From NCBI GenBank assembly GCA_021817685.1, contig JAKAGD010000013.1:1-12058 (forward strand): a stretch of 12,058 bases of DNA, read 5' to 3'. The notes beneath the pieces are model-generated. The model was not told the DNA's origin. It made no database searches and saw nothing but the letters and a program-made list of their open reading frames with translations. This DNA is from a bacterium (GTDB lineage Bacteria > Patescibacteriota > Minisyncoccia > Phycocordibacterales > Phycocordibacteraceae). Both the position numbers and the translations under genes were made by a program. Below are positions 7,469 through 11,871 of this stretch, in pieces; position 1 is the stretch's first letter; the number at the start of each line of letters is the position of its first letter.

Positions 7469-7474
7469 TACTAT
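7469..7474 (+). promoter_or_regulatory. -10 element for tRNA-Arg
   Basis: TACTAT lies 12 bases before the tRNA-Arg 5' end, so transcription would start about 5 bases before the mature tRNA. The -35 region is poor (CTGGTT with a 17-base spacer). The region between yraN and this site (7320-7468) otherwise holds only short inverted repeats (GGACT/AGTCC type, CAGGT/ACCTG) and one copy of a 9-mer discussed in the findings. Confidence 0.4.
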
Positions 7475-7486
7475 GCACAAGGAGAT

Positions 7487-7558
7487 GCCTCGGTGGTGAA
7501 ATGGATATCATCGCTGCCTTCGAAGCAGTTGTTCCAGGTTCGAATCCTGGCCGAGGCA
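7487..7558 (+). tRNA. tRNA-Arg (anticodon TCG), no encoded CCA
   Basis: This 72-base cloverleaf has acceptor GCCTCGG/CCGAGGC, an anticodon arm GCTGC-CTTCGAA-GCAGT with anticodon TCG (reads CGA/CGG), a T arm CCAGG-TTCGAAT-CCTGG and discriminator A. CTA follows instead of CCA. Confidence 0.95.
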
Positions 7559-7580
7559 CTAGAAATAGAAACGGGCGCTG

Positions 7581-7589
7581 TGGTATTAT
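7581..7589 (+). promoter_or_regulatory. Extended -10 promoter for tRNA-Gly(GCC)
   Basis: TGGTATTAT is an extended -10 (TGnTATTAT, one mismatch from TATAAT). The transcript would start 2-3 bases before the mature tRNA. It lies between the two tRNA genes, so the second tRNA need not depend on the first. Confidence 0.5.
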
Positions 7590-7598
7590 GTCGCGCAG

Positions 7599-7669
7599 GC
7601 GGGTATGGTTCAATGGTAGAACATCTGGTTGCCAATCAGATGATGGGAGTTCGATTCTCCCTACCCGCA
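7599..7669 (+). tRNA. tRNA-Gly (anticodon GCC), no encoded CCA
   Basis: This 71-base cloverleaf has acceptor GCGGGTA/TACCCGC, an anticodon arm TCTGG-TTGCCAA-TCAGA with anticodon GCC (reads GGC/GGT), a T arm GGGAG-TTCGATT-CTCCC and discriminator A. The next bases are CCG, so CCA is incomplete in the genome. Its acceptor strands and 3' flank recur in the tandem units that follow. Confidence 0.95.
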
Positions 7670-7680
7670 CCGAGAGAGGC

Positions 7681-7718
7681 CAAAGGAAAAACACGAGCAA
7701 GCTCGTGTTTTTCCTTTG
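7681..7718. terminator. Terminator hairpin after tRNA-Gly(GCC), array unit 1
   Basis: CAAAGGAAAAACACGAGC (7681-7698) pairs perfectly with 7701-7718. The GC part (CACGAGC...GCTCGTG) is followed by TTTTTCCTTT on the plus strand and, by symmetry, on the minus strand. It starts 11 bases after the tRNA. Confidence 0.8.
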
Positions 7719-7729
7719 CGCCGAACGAG

Positions 7730-7759
7730 GTACGAGTATGGGCATTTCCATACCCGCAC
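7730..7759. repeat. Acceptor-stem-like hairpin 1
   Basis: GTACGAGTATGG (7730-7741), loop GCATTT, then CCATACCCGCAC (7748-7759). The 5' arm ACGAGTATGG matches the first ten bases of tRNA-Gly(GCC) (GCGGGTATGG) at eight positions, and the 3' arm is the tRNA 3' strand. Ten of twelve pairs are Watson-Crick. The other two are A-C as plus-strand RNA but G-U as minus-strand RNA. Confidence 0.7.
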
Positions 7760-7769
7760 CGAGAGAGGC

Positions 7770-7808
7770 AGAAAGAGAAAGACCGGCATTGCCGGTCTTT
7801 CTCTTTTT
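7770..7808. terminator. Terminator hairpin, array unit 2
   Basis: AAAGAGAAAGACCGGC (7772-7787) pairs perfectly with 7791-7806 around ATT, followed by TT and ending in a T-rich stretch. It has the same layout as the first array hairpin but an unrelated stem sequence, so the structure rather than the sequence is conserved. Confidence 0.8.
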
Positions 7809-7819
7809 CGCCGCGCGAA

Positions 7820-7849
7820 GTGCGTGTACCGGAATTTCGGTACACGCAC
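7820..7849. repeat. Acceptor-stem-like hairpin 2, just upstream of cca
   Basis: GTGCGTGTACCG (7820-7831), loop GAATTT, then CGGTACACGCAC (7838-7849), a perfect 12-bp stem. Compared with the tRNA-Gly acceptor, pair 4 changes from G-C to T-A on both arms, a compensatory double change. It ends 28 bases before the chosen cca start. Confidence 0.75.
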
Positions 7850-7877
7850 CGAGAGAGTCATGTGCTACGATTTGGAA

Positions 7878-9338
7878 ATGCAATATCGCGTTCCGGCTGA
7901 AGTCGAGAAGATCGGGAAAGGCCTGCGGGATGCAGGCTTTGAGTCATATCTGGTCGGCGGATGCGTTCGCGACCTCATCATCGGCAAAGAGCCGAAAGAC
8001 TGGGATTTCACCACGAACGCCACGCCGGAGCAGATCCAGGCCGTATTTCCCGACTCTTTCTACGAGAACGACTACGGTACGGTCGGCGTAAAGACCGGCG
8101 CAGAGGATCCGCGCATGGCGATCGTGGAGGTGACCCCCTACCGCACCGAATCCGGGTACTCCGACAAGCGCCGGCCGGACTCTGTTGCGTTCGGCACTTC
8201 CCTCTTGGATGACCTTGCCCGCCGCGACTTCACCGTGAACGCAATAGCGCTTGAGGAGTCTAAAGGACACATCGTAGACCCGTATGACGGTCAAAAGGAC
8301 ATAAAGGACAAACTCATCCGCGCCGTCGGGAATCCCTCAGAACGCTTCAATGAAGACGCACTCCGCATGCTCCGTGCCGTCCGGCTCGTCGCCGAGCTCA
8401 ATTTCGGCATCGACGGTGCGACGGCGGCTGCAATAAGCGAAAATAGTGAGCATTTAAGCCACGTTTCACGTGAAAGGGTTCGGGACGAACTCGTGCGTAT
8501 CTTGAATTCAAGCCAGCCAATGAGCGCGCTTGTCCTCGCCAATCAGCTCGGCATACTGAAGTACATCAACGAGGATCTCATCCGCGGCATCGGCGTGGAA
8601 CAGAATCAGGCCCACAGCTACGACGTCTTTGAACACCTGATGCGCACCATGCAGCACGCCGCCGACAAGGACTGGAACTTTGATATCCGCCTCGCGAGCC
8701 TTTTCCATGACGTCTCCAAGCCGGAGACCCGTCGCAAGAACGATAAGGGAGAATGGACCTTCCACGGTCATGAAGTGGTTGGTTCACGTGTAACGAAAAA
8801 AGCCCTGGAAGACCTCCATTTTTCACGAGAAACAATTGATAAGGTGGTCAAACTGGTCCGCTGGCATATGTTCTTCTCCGATCCGGAACAAATCACCCTT
8901 TCGGCCGTCCGCCGGATGATAAAGAACGTGGGTGAGGAGAATATCTGGGATTTGCTCAATCTCCGCATATGCGACCGTATAGGAACCGGCAGACCCAAGG
9001 AACAGCCGTTCCGCTTCCGCAAGTACAAGGCCATGGTGGAGCAAGCGCTCCGCGACCCCATTTCCGTGGGTATGCTGAAGACCGACGGCGAGCACATAAT
9101 GAGCAAGTTTCATGTGGAACCTGGCCCAAGAATTGGCTGGACATTGAACGCGCTTCTCGAGGAAATACTTGATGATTCCGCTAAAAATACTGAGGAATAC
9201 CTTGATAATCGGACGGCAGAGCTCTTGGAAATGGCTGATGATGAGCTCAAAAAGCTTGGGGAATCGGGGAAGCAGAAGCGGGAGGCGGCTGAAGACGAGG
9301 AAGTACGCCAAATTATGGAAAAGCATCACGTCTGTTAA
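7878..9338 (+). CDS. cca: CCA-adding enzyme (tRNA nucleotidyltransferase, HD-domain type)
   Basis: This 486-residue enzyme adds CCA to tRNA 3' ends. The nucleotidyltransferase head has YLVGGCVRDLIIG (24-36, GG at 27-28), catalytic aspartates D41 and D43 in KDWDFTTNATPEQI, and LARRDFTVNAIAL (113-125). The neck region NEDALRMLRAVRL (158-170) is the conserved primer/template-binding part. An HD domain follows: H253, H277-D278 in SLFHDVSKPETRRK, and HGHEVVG (296-302). A charged tail (about 430-486) has no recognised motif. The open frame extends upstream into the repeat array. ATG 7878 fits the family's usual N-terminus, and TGCTACGAT (an extended -10, 7863-7871) ends 6 bases before it, suggesting a leaderless mRNA. 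ATG 7860, preceded by GAGAGAG, is the alternative. Three of the four tRNAs in this window need this enzyme. Three parS-like sites lie in the gene in the same codon phase, and a fourth near its end. Confidence 0.95.
   Translation: MQYRVPAEVEKIGKGLRDAGFESYLVGGCVRDLIIGKEPKDWDFTTNATPEQIQAVFPDSFYENDYGTVGVKTGAEDPRMAIVEVTPYRTESGYSDKRRPDSVAFGTSLLDDLARRDFTVNAIALEESKGHIVDPYDGQKDIKDKLIRAVGNPSERFNEDALRMLRAVRLVAELNFGIDGATAAAISENSEHLSHVSRERVRDELVRILNSSQPMSALVLANQLGILKYINEDLIRGIGVEQNQAHSYDVFEHLMRTMQHAADKDWNFDIRLASLFHDVSKPETRRKNDKGEWTFHGHEVVGSRVTKKALEDLHFSRETIDKVVKLVRWHMFFSDPEQITLSAVRRMIKNVGEENIWDLLNLRICDRIGTGRPKEQPFRFRKYKAMVEQALRDPISVGMLKTDGEHIMSKFHVEPGPRIGWTLNALLEEILDDSAKNTEEYLDNRTAELLEMADDELKKLGESGKQKREAAEDEEVRQIMEKHHVC
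8463..8476. promoter_or_regulatory. parS-like site A
   Basis: GTTTCACGTGAAAG matches 13 of 14 bases of the widely conserved parS core GTTTCACGTGAAAC, the binding site of ParB/Spo0J. It lies inside cca, encoding V196-S-R-E-R200. Confidence 0.6.
8781..8794. promoter_or_regulatory. parS-like site B (weaker)
   Basis: GGTTCACGTGTAAC matches 12 of 14 positions of the parS core and has an intact CACGTG centre. It is inside cca (G302-S-R-V-T306), in the same codon phase as site A. Confidence 0.35.
8820..8833. promoter_or_regulatory. parS-like site C (weak)
   Basis: TTTTCACGAGAAAC matches 12 of 14 positions, but the centre is CACGAG. It is inside cca (F315-S-R-E-T319). Alone it would not be called; the cluster gives it some weight. 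Confidence 0.25.
9107..9120. promoter_or_regulatory. parS-like site D (weak)
   Basis: GTTTCATGTGGAAC matches 12 of 14 positions, with both outer half-sites good and one central C replaced by T. It is inside cca. Confidence 0.3.
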
Positions 9339-9352
9339 GTTCCACGTGAACC
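9339..9352. promoter_or_regulatory. parS-like site E
   Basis: GTTCCACGTGAACC is one base from the accepted variant GTTCCACGTGAAAC. It starts immediately after the cca stop codon. Confidence 0.6.
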
Positions 9353-9369
9353 AGTTGTATGTGAAATAA

Positions 9370-9383
9370 GTTCCACGTGGAAC
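9370..9383. promoter_or_regulatory. parS-like site F, perfect palindrome
   Basis: GTTCCACGTGGAAC is a perfect 14-bp palindrome with the parS CACGTG centre, of the kind I recall from Pseudomonas parS sites. It lies 31 bases from site E (start to start) in noncoding DNA. Confidence 0.65.
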
Positions 9384-9391
9384 AGTTGCTT

Positions 9392-9448
9392 GGCGGCTAA
9401 ACCGCTAATTTCGCTATATAAACAACAAAGCCGCCCTGAAGCGGTTAG
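9392..9448. repeat. Interleaved inverted repeats (local hairpins or pseudoknot)
   Basis: GGCGGCT (9392-9398) can pair with AGCCGCC (9429-9435). CTAAACCGCT (9397-9406) can pair, with one missing base, with AGCGGTTAG (9440-9448). The order A-B-A'-B' allows a pseudoknot, or two local hairpins (GCGG/CCGC on each side). TATATA (9415-9420) lies between them. Confidence 0.4.
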
Positions 9449-9539
9449 AGACGAAAGGAGCAGGGGCGTAAATGATTGGTGTCTCCAACACCGAGAAATG
9501 AGGGCAGCTTGTTTCGATAGACAACTGATATTTATGCAT
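9414..9539 (-). CDS. Possible 41-residue protein of unknown function
   Basis: ATG at 9539 has an ideal Shine-Dalgarno, GGAGG (9551-9547), with a 7-base spacer, followed by 41 codons ending in TAG. The peptide starts MHKYQLSIETSCPHF and ends RFRAALLFI. It resembles nothing I know, and its codon use is less GC-biased than neighbouring genes. The same frame is open up to ATG 9683 (89 residues), but that start has no ribosome site. The short length and the structured DNA around it make this doubtful; it may be part of a noncoding RNA. Confidence 0.25.
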   Translation of the reverse strand: MHKYQLSIETSCPHFSVLETPIIYAPAPFVSNRFRAALLFI

Positions 9540-9704
9540 ACTGGCACCTCCGAGAGAGATCATCATACCGAATGGCTTGTAGAGCGGATACGCCGCAGCG
9601 CAGGCAGAGACATCGCCAGGAAGGCAGAATGCCGACAAAGAACCAGGAAAGAACCACCGCAACGGCGGCTCCTCACGGCTCATCCGTGGTGCGCCACCGT
9701 TCCT
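9420..9704 (-). ncRNA. Candidate structured minus-strand transcript
   Basis: A promoter-like pair at 9711-9738 predicts a start near 9704. The first structure is a nested hairpin: AACGGTGGC pairs with GCCGCCGTT (9701-9693 with 9669-9661), and CACGG/CCGTG forms the inner stem. One outer pair is G-U as minus-strand RNA but C-A as plus-strand RNA, which favours the minus strand. A CCGC/GCGG hairpin with a T-rich tail near 9444-9420 could end it. No known RNA family was recognised. A long 5' leader for the 41-residue frame is the alternative. Confidence 0.3.
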
Positions 9705-9710
9705 TTGTCC

Positions 9711-9738
9711 ATACTAGTTCACTAAAGGACATTGTAAA
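9711..9738 (-). promoter_or_regulatory. Minus-strand promoter in the cca-xth gap
   Basis: TTTACA (9738-9733) and TAGTAT (9716-9711) are separated by 16 bases; TTTACA is one base from the -35 consensus. It points away from xth into the gene-poor gap. Confidence 0.45.
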
Positions 9739-9765
9739 GGACACCCTGTGGATAATGTCCTTTAG
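9722..9765. repeat. Inverted repeat with embedded DnaA box; probable xth terminator
   Basis: CTAAAGGACATT (9722-9733) is the exact reverse complement of 9754-9765. A third copy of the TAAAGGACA core (9735-9743) gives an alternative 9-bp hairpin, so two pairings compete. Within it, TGTGGATAA (9747-9755) is a perfect DnaA box (TTATCCACA on the minus strand). The right arm overlaps the TAA stop of xth, so as minus-strand RNA it can act as a terminator with a CCTTTA tail. Confidence 0.6.
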
Positions 9766-10526
9766 AGCGTTATGGAAACGGGGCAGTGGTCGCTTCCGTA
9801 AATGTCGGGGTGGATGTCGGCTTTCTTTACGTGCTTCATAAATTCGCTTGCGACGAAGAAGTAGTCAATGCGCCAGCCCACGTTCCGATCGCGTGCGCGG
9901 GTAAACATATCCCAGTAGGAATAGGCGTCCTTGGTATGGGGGTGGAAATGGCGGAAGGAGTCCACGTAGCCGGCGGCCACCACCTCGTCTATCCAGGCGC
10001 GCTCTTCGGGGAGGAAACCGGTGCTGTTCTCGTATTTTTCCGGCTCGGCAAGGTCAATCTCCTCGTGGGCGGTGTTCACATCACCGCAGAAAATGACCGG
10101 TTTTTCCTTGCGCAGTTTCTCCGCGAAGGCGAGGAAGGCATCATAAAAACGGAGCTTGTAGTCTATGCGTTCGGGGCCGCGGCCGCCGTTCGGGAAGTAG
10201 GCATTCAACAGCCAGAAATCCTTATATTCTGCGCCGATGAAGCGACCCTCCTCGTCAAATTCTTTAATGCCCATGCCGTAGATAACCTTCAGCGGCTCAA
10301 CTTTTGAGTAGAGCGCGACGCCGCTGTAGCCCTTCCTCACTTGGCAGGAGGAGAAGAACGCCGAGTAACCGGCAGGGGAGAGGAACGCTTCGGAAAGCTG
10401 GTCCGGATTCGCCTTCGTCTCCTGCAGACAGAAGATGTCCGGCTTTACGCCCTTGAGGAACGATTCCCAGTAGCCGTTATTGGCGAGGGAGCGGAGTCCG
10501 TTCACGTTCCACGAGACGATTTTCAT
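9762..10526 (-). CDS. xth: Exodeoxyribonuclease III / AP endonuclease
   Basis: This 254-residue enzyme of the exonuclease III/APE1 family cuts DNA at abasic sites in base excision repair. The catalytic residues are all visible: N7 in SWNVNGLRS, E36 in CLQETK, Y110 in NAYFPNG, D149 and N151 in FCGDVNTAHEEIDL, and D246-H247 in the closing SDHCPVSI. The WRIDYFF motif (218-224) is also present. Length and start (MKIVSWNVNG) are typical. There is no good Shine-Dalgarno; TTGCAA and GATACT lie upstream with sub-optimal spacing. It is divergent from the 79-residue gene and ends in the DnaA-box inverted repeat. Confidence 0.95.
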   Translation of the reverse strand: MKIVSWNVNGLRSLANNGYWESFLKGVKPDIFCLQETKANPDQLSEAFLSPAGYSAFFSSCQVRKGYSGVALYSKVEPLKVIYGMGIKEFDEEGRFIGAEYKDFWLLNAYFPNGGRGPERIDYKLRFYDAFLAFAEKLRKEKPVIFCGDVNTAHEEIDLAEPEKYENSTGFLPEERAWIDEVVAAGYVDSFRHFHPHTKDAYSYWDMFTRARDRNVGWRIDYFFVASEFMKHVKKADIHPDIYGSDHCPVSITL

Positions 10527-10611
10527 ACTTGAAGAGTATCACCCGTAACTCGTTGCAACAAAAACTCCTTCGGAGAAGTTATAGCAGATAGACGAACAAA
10601 GGGAGGGAATC

Positions 10612-10851
10612 ATGCATACACGCCATAACGAAGTAAATCAGCTGTTTGACGAGGCCATCGCGCACCTTAAGAAATCGGGTAAACAAAACTTTCGTGAGTA
10701 TCAGATCTTTGCAGAGGTGCTTGGCGATACTCCAGAGAGGCGCGAAGCGTTCCTACGGTTCCTGCACGATGTTTCAACTTGTCCGCCGAAGGTAATTCTC
10801 TGGTGCCAGCGGCAAATCAATCCGAAAGCGCAGCTTCGTGCGGTGAAATAA
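10612..10851 (+). CDS. Small protein of unknown function
   Basis: This 79-residue protein matches no family I recognise. A strong Shine-Dalgarno (GGGAGGG, 4 bases before the ATG) and a clean terminator right after the stop support it as a real gene. The sequence is soluble and mostly helical (NEVNQLFDEAIAHLKKSG, then REYQIFAEVLGDTPERREAFLRFLHDV), with two cysteines (TCPPKVILWCQRQ) and a basic C-terminus. There is no signal peptide or membrane segment. The leader has a small CTCC/GGAG hairpin (about 10566-10576) that could compete with the ribosome site. It is divergent from xth and convergent with the Xer recombinase. A nucleic-acid-binding or adaptor role is only a guess. Confidence 0.7.
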   Translation: MHTRHNEVNQLFDEAIAHLKKSGKQNFREYQIFAEVLGDTPERREAFLRFLHDVSTCPPKVILWCQRQINPKAQLRAVK

Positions 10852-10875
10852 AAAAGGCGGCCCAGGCCGCCTTTT
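10852..10875. terminator. Bidirectional terminator between the 79-residue gene and xer
   Basis: GGCGGCC (10856-10862) pairs with GGCCGCC (10865-10871), flanked by AAAA on the left and TTTT on the right. It falls directly between the convergent stops at 10851 and 10878. On the minus strand the tail is TTTTTTATTT. Confidence 0.88.
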
Positions 10876-10877
10876 GT

Positions 10878-11798
10878 TCATTCGCGGCTTTTACCGTGGA
10901 ATTTTTTGTGAATTTCTTTCAAATGGCTGTCGGTGATGTGCGTGTAGATCTGCGTGGTGTTGATGGAGGCGTGGCCGAGGAGCTGTTGGACACTGCGAAT
11001 GTCGGCGCCGTTGCTTAACAGGTCGGTGGCGAAGGCGTGGCGGAGCGTGTGAGGCGTCACGACGTTCGTGATGCCGGCGCGCGCGACGTACGCTTTCAAG
11101 TGGCGCTGGATATCGCGGGGCGTGATGCGGTGCGGCGCGCTTTCGCGGCCGTCTACGAACAGCGCTTCTTCCATATCCTTGCGCGCTTTCAAATAATCGC
11201 GCACCGCTTCCTTCGCAGCAGGGGAGAGGAAGACGACGCGCACTTTTTCGCCCTTGCCGCGCACGGAAAGCTCGTCGCGCGAGAGGTCTATATCGGAATT
11301 GAGCGCGCAAAGCTCGGAGACGCGCAGTCCGGTGGAGAAGAGAAGTTCCAGAATGGCGCGGTCGCGCAGGTACGCGGTCTTTTTGTGCTCATTAGCCTCC
11401 TTCGCCGCCGCTTCGCCGGGCGCTTTCATAAGCCGATCCAGTTCGGCGGGGGTGATGAGGTCCAGCTGGCGCTCGGGGAGCTTGGCGAGTTCTATTTTCT
11501 CCGGACTGATGGCCTCAATATCGCGCTTGCGCAGGAATTTCAGGAATGCGCGGAGCGCGATCATGTAGTAATTCTGGGTACGGCGCTTCATGGAGTCGCT
11601 TTTCGTGCCTTTCTGGCGATTGAGCCAGAGGCGGAAGGCGCGGACATTCTGTTCGGTGATGTCGGAAACATTTTTAATGCCCATTTGCGCAAAATAGCGG
11701 GTGAGGTAGCGGTCGTAGTTCTCAATCGTCTTCACTGCGCGCCCGCGCTCTATCTCTATGTATTCCAGGAACTGGCGCTTCGCGGCCTCTGCTTGCAT
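10878..11798 (-). CDS. xerD: Site-specific tyrosine recombinase, XerC/XerD family
   Basis: This is a 306-residue Xer-type recombinase, normal length for the family. The N-terminal SAM-like DNA-binding domain spans about 5-90 (FLEYIEIERGRAVKTIENYDRYL). The catalytic domain carries R159 (STGLRVSEL), a Lys in the GKGEKVR beta-hairpin (181-187), H250 and R253 (TPHTLRHAFAT), H276 (QQLLGH) and the nucleophile Y285 (QIYTH). Xer proteins resolve chromosome dimers at dif near the terminus. XerC versus XerD cannot be settled from sequence alone, so the symbol is tentative. The open frame runs upstream to 11942, but ATG 11798 matches the family start. There is no Shine-Dalgarno, and an extended -10 (TGATATACT) ends 7 bases before the ATG, implying a leaderless mRNA. 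A mobile-element integrase is less likely given the housekeeping neighbours. Confidence 0.92.
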   Translation of the reverse strand: MQAEAAKRQFLEYIEIERGRAVKTIENYDRYLTRYFAQMGIKNVSDITEQNVRAFRLWLNRQKGTKSDSMKRRTQNYYMIALRAFLKFLRKRDIEAISPEKIELAKLPERQLDLITPAELDRLMKAPGEAAAKEANEHKKTAYLRDRAILELLFSTGLRVSELCALNSDIDLSRDELSVRGKGEKVRVVFLSPAAKEAVRDYLKARKDMEEALFVDGRESAPHRITPRDIQRHLKAYVARAGITNVVTPHTLRHAFATDLLSNGADIRSVQQLLGHASINTTQIYTHITDSHLKEIHKKFHGKSRE

Positions 11799-11805
11799 AA
11801 GGGAA

Positions 11806-11814
11806 AGTATATCA
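11806..11814 (-). promoter_or_regulatory. Extended -10 promoter of the Xer gene, leaderless start
   Basis: TGATATACT on the minus strand is an extended -10 with five of six TATAAT positions. Its end is 7 bases from the ATG, so transcription should begin at or next to the start codon. Confidence 0.55.
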
Positions 11815-11834
11815 ATAATGTGCGCACAATATGA

Positions 11835-11867
11835 CGTTTCGCGGCTTGCCTGCGGCGACGCGAAACG
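11835..11867. repeat. Inverted repeat upstream of xer
   Basis: CGTTTCGCG (11835-11843) and CGCGAAACG (11859-11867) form a perfect 9-bp inverted repeat with a 15-base spacer in the divergent xer-rpsO gap. The arm CGCGAAACG also occurs just before rny (1393-1401). Confidence 0.55.
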
Positions 11868-11871
11868 CGCA

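Larger units (their letters stand above)
7662..7859 (+). repeat. Tandem array of ~90-bp units derived from the tRNA-Gly(GCC) 3' end
   Basis: The string TACCCGCACCGAGAGAGGC begins at 7662 (the 3' strand of the tRNA itself) and recurs exactly at 7751. A variant, TACACGCACCGAGAGAGTC, begins at 7841, so the periods are 89 and 90 bases. Between copies each unit has a long terminator-like hairpin (different sequence, same design), then a conserved CGCCG(A/C)(A/G)CGA(A/G)GT block, then a 12-bp hairpin resembling a tRNA acceptor stem. The array ends 18 bases before the chosen cca start. Frames reading through it are shadows of the repeat. Confidence 0.85.
9384..9761. other. Gene-poor gap between cca and xth
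   Basis: About 380 bases with no recognisable protein. From left to right it holds paired inverted-repeat blocks around a TATATA (9392-9448), several short hairpins (for example GGTGT/ACACC at 9478-9492), a 41-codon minus-strand frame with a strong Shine-Dalgarno, a nested hairpin (9661-9701), a good minus-strand promoter and a DnaA-box-containing inverted repeat (9722-9765). I searched for the hallmarks of tmRNA, RNase P RNA and SRP RNA and found none. Confidence 0.6.

Noticed and set aside
7662..7859. CRISPR array
   Set aside because: The repeats are not identical, the period is about 90 bases, the 'spacers' are palindromic hairpins and no cas genes are present.
7662..7877. T-box riboswitch upstream of cca
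   Set aside because: There is no AGGGTGG-type T-box sequence and no specifier stem; the similarity to tRNA is to the acceptor stem itself.
7716..7877. N-terminal extension of cca into the repeat array
   Set aside because: The added residues are encoded by repeats and hairpins, are absent from the family, and both ATG 7860 and ATG 7878 give a normal N-terminus.
7434..7883. Minus-strand frames across the tRNA genes and repeat array
   Set aside because: They read antisense through tRNAs and terminators and give typical spurious peptides (for example GRENRTPII).
9390..9725. Plus-strand 111-codon frame in the gap
   Set aside because: It starts at TTG without a ribosome site, crosses several inverted repeats, and its composition is unlike the neighbouring genes.
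9384..9761. tmRNA, RNase P RNA or SRP RNA in the cca-xth gap
   Set aside because: No GGTTCGAATC-type tmRNA 3' end or tag frame, no GAGGAAAGTCC of RNase P, and no GGAAGGAAGCAGC-type SRP core on either strand.
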